From positions 2,921,001-2,981,000 of the forward strand of contig NC_092677.1 in assembly GCF_964355755.1 (NCBI RefSeq): 60,000 nucleotides of DNA, read 5' to 3'. The translations under genes were made by a program, and so were the position numbers. A model generated the notes under the pieces. The model had not been told where the DNA came from, did not search any database, and saw nothing but the letters and a program-made list of their open reading frames with translations. Source of the stretch: Antedon mediterranea. Lineage: Eukaryota > Echinodermata > Crinoidea > Comatulida > Antedonidae. Shown piece after piece: positions 13,901 to 22,900 of the stretch (position 1 is the first letter of the stretch; each line of letters starts with the position of its first letter).

Positions 13901-16900
13901 ATTATTGAATCATACCATGTACTGTACAGAAATCATGGTACATTTAGCATAGTACTATTATTGAATCATACCATGTACTGTACAGAAATCATGGTACATT
14001 TAGCATAGTACTATTATTGAATCATACCATGTACTGTACAGAAAGCATGGTACATTTAGTATAGTACTATTATTGAATCATACCATGTACTGTACAGAAA
14101 TCATGGTACATTTAGCATAGTACTATTATTGAATCATACCATGTACTGTACAGAAAGCATGGTACATTTAGCATAGTACTATTATTGAATCATACCATGT
14201 ACTGTACAGAAAGCATGGTACATTTAGTATAGTACTATTATTGAATCATACCATGTACTGTACAGAAATCATGGTACATTTAGCATAGTACTATTATTGA
14301 ATCATACCATGTACTGTACAGAAATCATGGTACATTTAGCATAGTACTATTATTGAATCATACCATGTACTGTACAGAAATCATGGTACATTTAGCATAG
14401 TACTATTATTGAATCATACCATGTACTGTACAGAAAGCATGGTACATTTAGCATAGTACTATTATTGAATCATACCATGTACTGTACAGAAAGCATGGTA
14501 CATTTAGCATAGTACTATTATTGAATCATACCATGTACTGTACAGAAAGCATGGTACATTTAGCATAGTACTATTATTGAATCATACCATGTACTGTACA
14601 GAAAGCATGGTACATTTAGCATAGTACTATTATTGAATCATACCATGTACTGTACAGAAATCATGGTACATTTAGCATAGTACTATTATTGAATCATACC
14701 ATGTATAGAGTATGGTACATTAGCACTGTATTGAACACAAAGTATGTATTTTATCATGCGTATTATGCTTAGATCAATAGAAGACGATGTGTTTATATTT
14801 ATCACACCTTAGTTTGTGACGCTCAAATATATAAAATTGTATACTACAACAATATTAAGATAATATCTATTATAAGATCTTACTAGAAAACTATTGACTG
14901 AGTTTGTGTAGAGAAGCTAGCAGCGGAATAGGCCTAAAGCTAAGTGATGACTTTTGCCCCTTTTTTAGAAAAAACAATCCCACTAATAACAAATTCTGGC
15001 TATAGGCTTGGTGTCATTAAATTTACTGTAAAATAGTATTTAATAATCTCATTCTTAATTACTTTGATTGTTTTTCCAAACAATTGCCGTTTAATTATCA
15101 AGAAATGTTGATAGCATATTACTCATGTTGTACATTCCCTAACGTAAGCTTACAATCAATATTATGAATAAACTAAAAGATGATGAATAATAAGTACGGT
15201 ATTAAGGATTCTCTTACCATCTGTCTGGTTATTACACACGTGTATGTTGCACGTACGGCACATGCATACCGCACGTACGCCATGTGTATGTTCTCTTACC
15301 ATCTGTCTGGTTATTACACACGTGTATGCCGCACGTAAGCCAAGTGTATGTTGCACGCACGATACATGAATCATCTCATTCATTAAGCTCTGTCGACACT
15401 ATCAAACTTTATGTGACCAAAAAATATGATGTGGTCATATATAGACATGATGATGTCATATCACTACCATATTTGGGCATATCACTGCCATATTTGGGCA
15501 TATCACTGCCATATTTGGACATATCACTACCATATTTGGGCATATCCCTACCATATTTGGGCATATCACTACCATATTTGGGCATATCACTACCATATTT
15601 GGGCATACCACTACCATATTTGGGCACATCACTAAGATATTTGGGCACATCACACATTTTTTTTTTCAATTAGTTCGATAGTGTAGACAGTTATCTTAAT
15701 ACAAGCATGTTTAGTTCATACATGTATAGATTCAGAGTAAGATTAGGATTTGAATTTTTTTTATATTGTAAATTTACAATATCAATTTCAAAAGATTACT
15801 TATATTTGCTTCATTTGCATAGAGAACTACAAATAAGGTCTCATGAACTAGTACTTTTATTAGGACAACATATTGGATGTCAAGAAAACAATACTGTTGA
15901 CATTTTACATTCTTGACATTTTGACGTACTGTATTCAGAATTGAACTATTTTTGGTGCATAGTTTTGTATTTCTTTTTCAAACAATAAGATAATTTATTT
16001 ATTGTGAAAGGTCAAAAATTATATTTAAATTTTATATTTAGTTGTTTTCAATTGTTGATTTCATAAGTAAAGTATCATATTCTTGTAAAATTGTAATGTT
16101 TTGCGGGTCCATAATCATCTGCTTCGACTGGATGGAAAATATTGTTGAAAAAAAATGTGCTAAATCGTTAATTACAGTATTTACAAATGAAGGTTGGTTA
16201 ATGTAGGAAAAAGTAAAACCCCAAATTTGAAATAACATCAAACTTAAAAGTACACAATGGTCTTCCTAAAATACTGTATCAGATTTGTGTGTTTGCTTGA
16301 GGATCTTAAATATTATGTTCATTTTCCTACAAAGTACTGTTACAACTTAGGGTGAAGTCATAAATTACTGACATTTGAGATGGTAATTTGTGATCTATAA
16401 ATAATTGTTAATTTAACTTTGCTTACGCTAAGAGCAGTATAAATTTCATTTTAATTGTTTAAACCACGCTGCATTTGCTTGTAACACTATTTAACAAATA
16501 ATTAATCATTTCTCAACAAACTATACTGTAGCTAATAAATGGTATTCTATTTGCACAATAGATAGGCTCTGCTAGTTTTCCAGTGTTAAGATATGATGTA
16601 TGATCGATTGTAATCCCATGCTTGAGTATAATCCCACCTTAATTCAGGGTAAAATCGAACACAAGACTTTGATATATTCATTGTCATTTTAATTCAAGTA
16701 CAATGCTCCAAATTTAGTCCGAGTACAGTGCTCCAAATTTAGTCCGAGTACAGTGCTCCAAATTTAGTCCGAGTACAGTGCTCCAAATTTAGTCCAAGTA
16801 CAGTGCTCCAAATTTAGTCCGAGTACAGTGCTCCAAATTTAGTCCGAGTACAGTGCTCCAAATTTAGTCCGAGTACAGTGCTCCAAATTTAGTCTGAGTA

Positions 16901-19900
16901 CAGTGCTCCAAATTTAGTCTGAGTACAGTGCTCCAAATTATACTTACCAATTACTCTACCAACGCACCTGGTCCCTGGTGGCCACAGGTTTGGCTCGGTT
17001 CTATGATTTTCTTACAGTAATACTATTTATTTAAATACTTTGTAGCATATATAGTTTTTCTTATTTTTATCATTTGTCTTTATGATATCATGTTTTGTTT
17101 TTGTAGATAAATGGAGACATTCCACCACGAGTAAGAAAAGAGGCGCATGATGTTATTTTAGATTTTATTCGTTCAAGACCTCCTCTTAGACCGGTAAGTG
17201 ATTTAACACCATTGTGGTGAGTTTACGTGATAGACGAAGCAAGACAGTGTGACATCTCTTGAGTTGTGAATACTGCACATGTGTACTGCCATCTAAGAAA
17301 TATCAAAATCTTAAGTTCAGTTTACACTATTAAACTAGTTTGACAAAAAAAGTGTGATGTGCCCAAATTAATTGTTCATTTCTTTATCTCTGTGCAGCAA
17401 CAACAAAACATATCACATTATGAAACCTAAATTATAAATAATAAAATTCGTGTTTTTTTAGGCAAAGGAGCGAATTCTGAATTCAACGCCACCAAAACTA
17501 TCCAGTCTGCACGATCAGTTATTAAAGGGAATCCGATCTAATCCGCAACTTAAACCAGTCACATGTAGGATATTAGGTAACGTATCTTATTCATTTTCAA
17601 AAGGCATAGAAGAAAAATTAAATGTTCATTTTGTGCCTAGCTTACCCAGATAAACTGACAATAGCCCTCTCTTTCTGAAGAGATGATAAATTATGAAAAG
17701 AAGGAATTCACACCCTATCTATAAGATAATGGTTTGTGCAATATAATATTAATATTGTTGATTTATATGTTACAGGTCCTAAACTTAGTCCACCAGGTAG
17801 CAAGTCATCAGCAAGGTCGGACAGGATGTCAGATAGTGAATCTGAGGTCGAACCATTAAACAAGAACAAAACTAAAGTATCCACGCCATCGGAGTTAAAG
17901 AAAATCTTATCAGCAGATATCGAATTAAATTGGTCAGATGAGGTTTGTACATCAGAGATAGTTTTGATTCATATAGTTAACCTTTGACCTGAATAACAAT
18001 TGTATCAGGATGCTATACAGTTAAGGTCCATCTAAGCCCCTGTCCACACATGTGTGTAATTCAACCTACTTATTCTGCAAGACAAACATTATTCCCCCCA
18101 CATTTTCACTGACGTATTTGGCCGCATCAAACTTTTTTTGTCAAAATAGTTTGATAATGTAGAGCACAGAGTACAGAGCTTTAGATAAGAAACAATTTTT
18201 ATTTTTGTCTTGTTTTATTTTTACAGGAAACGGAGGTAGAGATGACGGACAATGAATTCAAATCCAAAGTAATGACAAACGGAGTCTCACGGGTGAAACT
18301 GGTACCGCCCCCAACGCCACCAACTCCCGAACCACAGAAGGGATTCTTTCAAAGAACAGAGGAACGGCTGTCACTTAAACTACCGAAAAAACTTGGTTTC
18401 TTTGATCTTTCATGTAAGAAACATATGTGTATTTTCAGATTTTGTCATTTTTAAACAAAAAATGCAAAATAAAATAATGTGTAAAAGGAATCACTCAATT
18501 ATTTTTCTGAAGTTTTAGCATCAGGAAAAAAACTTTTACTTTTGTAATCTTCCAAAAATGACAATTATACAATTATCTTGTAGTGTTCTAAACATCTTTT
18601 ATTGGAGATATAGGATGTAGTACCAATAGAAACAACCTTCTACAACTACTGTTTTTTTTACTAATATTGTTTTTAATTTTTAAAGTTTTGACTGGAGACA
18701 AAGAAGAGAAACCAGTCGTAGAACCGAAAGTCAACAAAAGTACATTCGAAGCCACAGAAGAGTTCAGCGACTACGACTCGGACCGAGAAGAGCGCCTCCA
18801 ACGACGACACAGCATCAACTTGTGCCGGACGTCACGGTACTCCACCTCGCTCGTCCCTCCAATGGTAAATACCTCAACCCCGAATAGCGAGTGGGTTCTT
18901 ATAAACAAGCCGAATCCGCCCCCTAGAAGAGCACGCAAAAAGCGGCGCTCAAATGTCAAATTCAGTGATTCCGATTCGTTGAAAGTAAGTAAGATTTTCT
19001 ATTGGTCGCAAGCATGTCACATGTCACTAACCTGGCTAGCACCTAACTAGCACCGCTTGCGGAGATTAGCACGCTCTGTCTCTTTCTCATTCGAGGTAAG
19101 CCACTTAACTACTGGGAACTTGTTAAAGCAACCAAAAATAAGTATTATAAAACTTATCATAACTGTACAACAAAAACAGTGGATTAGTAACACCAAATTG
19201 TTGGACGTCCATTTTGAATTATTTAAATATTTGTTTATTTATTTATTATTATTTATTTCCAAGTCTTGTATCAAATAGCAAGACCAGTTAATTCTGGCAT
19301 GAAAAAAAAAAATTGTTTAAACATAAAATTTAAAATGCCAAGAGATAAACATACTCTATATAAATGATACCCTTTTTTTGTTTTCCGTCCTTTAAATTAA
19401 ATTAAAATTAATTAAAAAACATCAGCAAAAAGTGATAGATAAAAATTGAGATAGATTTGGTTGCTTTGAGAGATTGGTTCCTCTGTTTCAATCATTTAAC
19501 GGTATCATCATCTTCAAGTTCTGAACTATTTATCACAGCACCTTGTATCATGGTTCCACTATTTAATCTTTACTATTATTATTCAATTCTTTATAATATT
19601 GCGTTACAACACCATTTTAATTGGTATTTTCACTTTGTTTAACTTTACATTTCTTAAATCTGGGATTTTATATAGTTGACCATTTTAGTACAATTGTATC
19701 ATCTTATTTATATATGTCACTATGATAACACAACACTGTCGGTTCAGTCAAACTTTTTTCTATTAACTCACTACTATATCAAAGAACAATTATACTGTAA
19801 TAGGTATTTTTCATTACAAAACTGTAATCCAATAATAAACTTACTGTGTATTTCTATATACTAACTATAGAAAAAACTATACAGATATTATACACACACA

Positions 19901-22900
19901 TGATTTATCTATCTCATTATACATATAAAATCCCACAGTTTACCTATACAGTAAGCAAAATGAGATAGGAGGGAGGGAGAAAAAAAGATGAATTGCAAAA
20001 TGAGATAGGAGGGAGGGAGAAAAAAAGATGAATTGCGAAATGAGATAGGAGGGAGGGAGAAAAAAAGATGAATTGCGAAATGAGATAGGAGGGAGGTAGA
20101 TGAAAAATAAAATTGAAAAGAGAGGGAGAGAGATGAAAAAATGGGAAGAAAGGGAGGAGATGAAAAAAAATGAGAATAGAGGGAGAGAGATGAACAAAAT
20201 AAAAAGCGAGGGGAGAGGTGAATGAACTCCAAACACTAGTCATGTGACATCAGCATTAGTTGAATCAAGACATTGAACTCAAATATAATCCCTGTCATTT
20301 ACAAGCAATCAAAATAAGAATTACATCAGAGTTCAACTAACATTCAAAAATGCTTGATTGGATACACTTGCTGTCATCTATCTTATTTTGATTATCTTAT
20401 GCCAATCTTTTGATCTATCTTGAGTAATTTTCTTCATCTAAATGTATTTTATCAATTATTTAATATCATGTCATTTATTTTAGACATTAAGATGCATTAT
20501 ATTAATAGACATCTTCTATATTCTTACATTACAGATTCTTTCATTGGTTACTCTCATGAATTATTCATGTTTTATTAATCAATATTCATTAAATAGACAT
20601 CTCTTATGTTCTTACATTACAGATTATTCATTGGTTACTCTCATGAATTATTCATGTTTTATTCATCAATATTCATTAAATAGACATCTTCTATATTCTT
20701 ACATAACAGATTCTTTCATTGGTTAAGCACATGACTGCACTCATGAATTATTCATGTTTTATTAATCAATATTCATTAAATAGACATCTTCTATATTCTT
20801 ACATTACAGATTCTTTCATTGGTTACTCTCATAACTGCACTCATGAATTATTCATGTTATAATAATCAATATTCATTAAATTAATTATGCATAGTCTATA
20901 CCAGCACTATATATTATTCACAACATTTCCAGTAGTTGTTTTATGATAGACATTATGTTTTTTTTAATAATTTTTATTAATCAATTTTCTTGAAAATTAT
21001 TTTATAATCTTGATTCCTCAATCTATATACATGCAATAGTCTTACCTGCCAATTCCATTGCCATAATATTTTTAATATTTACTGGATCATAAATGTATAA
21101 AATTAAACTACTCAATAATTTCACAGTATACTGTGTCAATGCTCTTGGACTGCTGTCCGTTTCGGTAGACTAAACCTTATACTTATAACATTGTAGTATA
21201 TAACATTATATGGTGCCTATTTATGGAGACTAACATAACAGATAGTAGATAGTATATTATATATTATATATTATATATTCTTGTTTTATATTATATACCA
21301 TATTATATCCAGCCTTTTTCTCTTATTTATATGCTTCTGGCATTAAAACCATGTTTTATTGTATCTGTTTATAAACTTAAAATATGTTTAATTATCTCAT
21401 TAAAAGATATTTTTTTATGTTTAAACGTCAATCCAATCTTAATTGAAATCTCTTTAGAATCTTGAAGAAATAGAATTTAAAGGTATCCATTTCAGAATTT
21501 ATAAGGAAAAAATTAATTGTTATAATAATGAAAGTTAACTCTATTGAACTTCAGTTGAAAGAACCTGCAGAATATAATGTATATCAGGTTACAATGACTA
21601 TACTGTAGTAGGATCATTTGTAGATTACGTCATCACTCAGTTAAATACCTAATTTATTCTTTCTGTAACTTCCAGCTTTTTAGAATGCCTTTGACAGTAA
21701 GTAAACACTTACATTAATGTCCTGGGTTTGCGGGATTTTGATAGCTTTTTATTTTGGATTAGACTTTATTTTTGGATTTAATTTATATCACGTTTCTAGG
21801 TTAGACTTCTATTCCCATACCCCTGTTATTTTATTTCTTTTACTATTCCCATACAGTACCTCCATTATATTATTTCCTTTTCAATTCCCATACCTCCATT
21901 ATTTTCATTAATACCATTATTTATATTTTAGTTTCAAAGTTTTAATAGCATGGATTGATATTTTAATTATTAATTTCAATTCAACATTATTATATCATTC
22001 ATATTTAGTTTGGTAGGTTTGTGATAATTGAATGAGTTATTTATGGTCTTCAATTTTACGGGGAACCGATATATTAGGCCCGCCCTCTATGGCCCACGGT
22101 AGCCACAGTGCTGCACCTACCATGAGGAGCACACCAGGACAAAATGCTTCTTTATCATGTATTTATGTCCAACGGCTTAATGTTCCATTCAAAGGACAAT
22201 TTCTTAGCTTTAGTTATGTTCTAAAGGGTTACTTTTGATTTGGTTTTTTCTTATCTTAATTTCCAGTTTGTTTGGTTTCTGGTTTGATTGTATAGTATAG
22301 TACAGTTGTTTTTTTTAAGGGGATACCTAAAACATTTCCCTGACATGTCGTCTTTTTTTTCTTATGTTAATAATAATTTCAATTTCCCATTATGCTGCAT
22401 TGATATCAACTTTCACAAGTTTAATTTATCTTCCAAAATAAATTTATTTTATTGTTCACACATTTTGTTTTTCTAAATACTTTACCCTCAAAATATTTTT
22501 TCTGCAGGAGGAGGATGAAAAGAGATTGGAGATGTTATCACTAACGATTGACGAAGTTACGCACATACGCAGCGTGCTAGTACGCGCCGAGGTTGAGAAT
22601 CTGCGAGGAAATCAACAACTGTATGATGACATCCGTAACGAGAAGGTAGTGTAACTTAAGTCTGGCAATCTTATATACAAATGATCAGTCCGATATGGTT
22701 TTTGTCCTGTTTCCGGTTCCCGTGTTGTCCTGTTTTTTTTTCTTCAGTTTTATTGGCTGCCTTATACAAGCTTCCTTTTTTTGAAATTTTGCCCCTCTTA
22801 TTTTAATCATATTTACTGTTAATTTTTATTTATTAGGAAATTATAACAGAAATAAATGTTACTTTGATTGATTGATGATGGTGAGACAGTGTTTAATGCA

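Noticed and set aside
7742-14735. CRISPR-like array
   Set aside because: The units are contiguous and identical with no unique spacers, and the genome is eukaryotic. It is a satellite.
15284-15673. Several overlapping open frames ([14 protein letters not shown] repeats)
   Set aside because: They arise from the 21-bp internal units of MITE copy 5, open in four frames at once, and are not genes.
19909-20243. Three overlapping minus-strand frames rich in F, S, L and P (about 100 codons each)
   Set aside because: Overlapping frames through a polypurine/polypyrimidine minisatellite.
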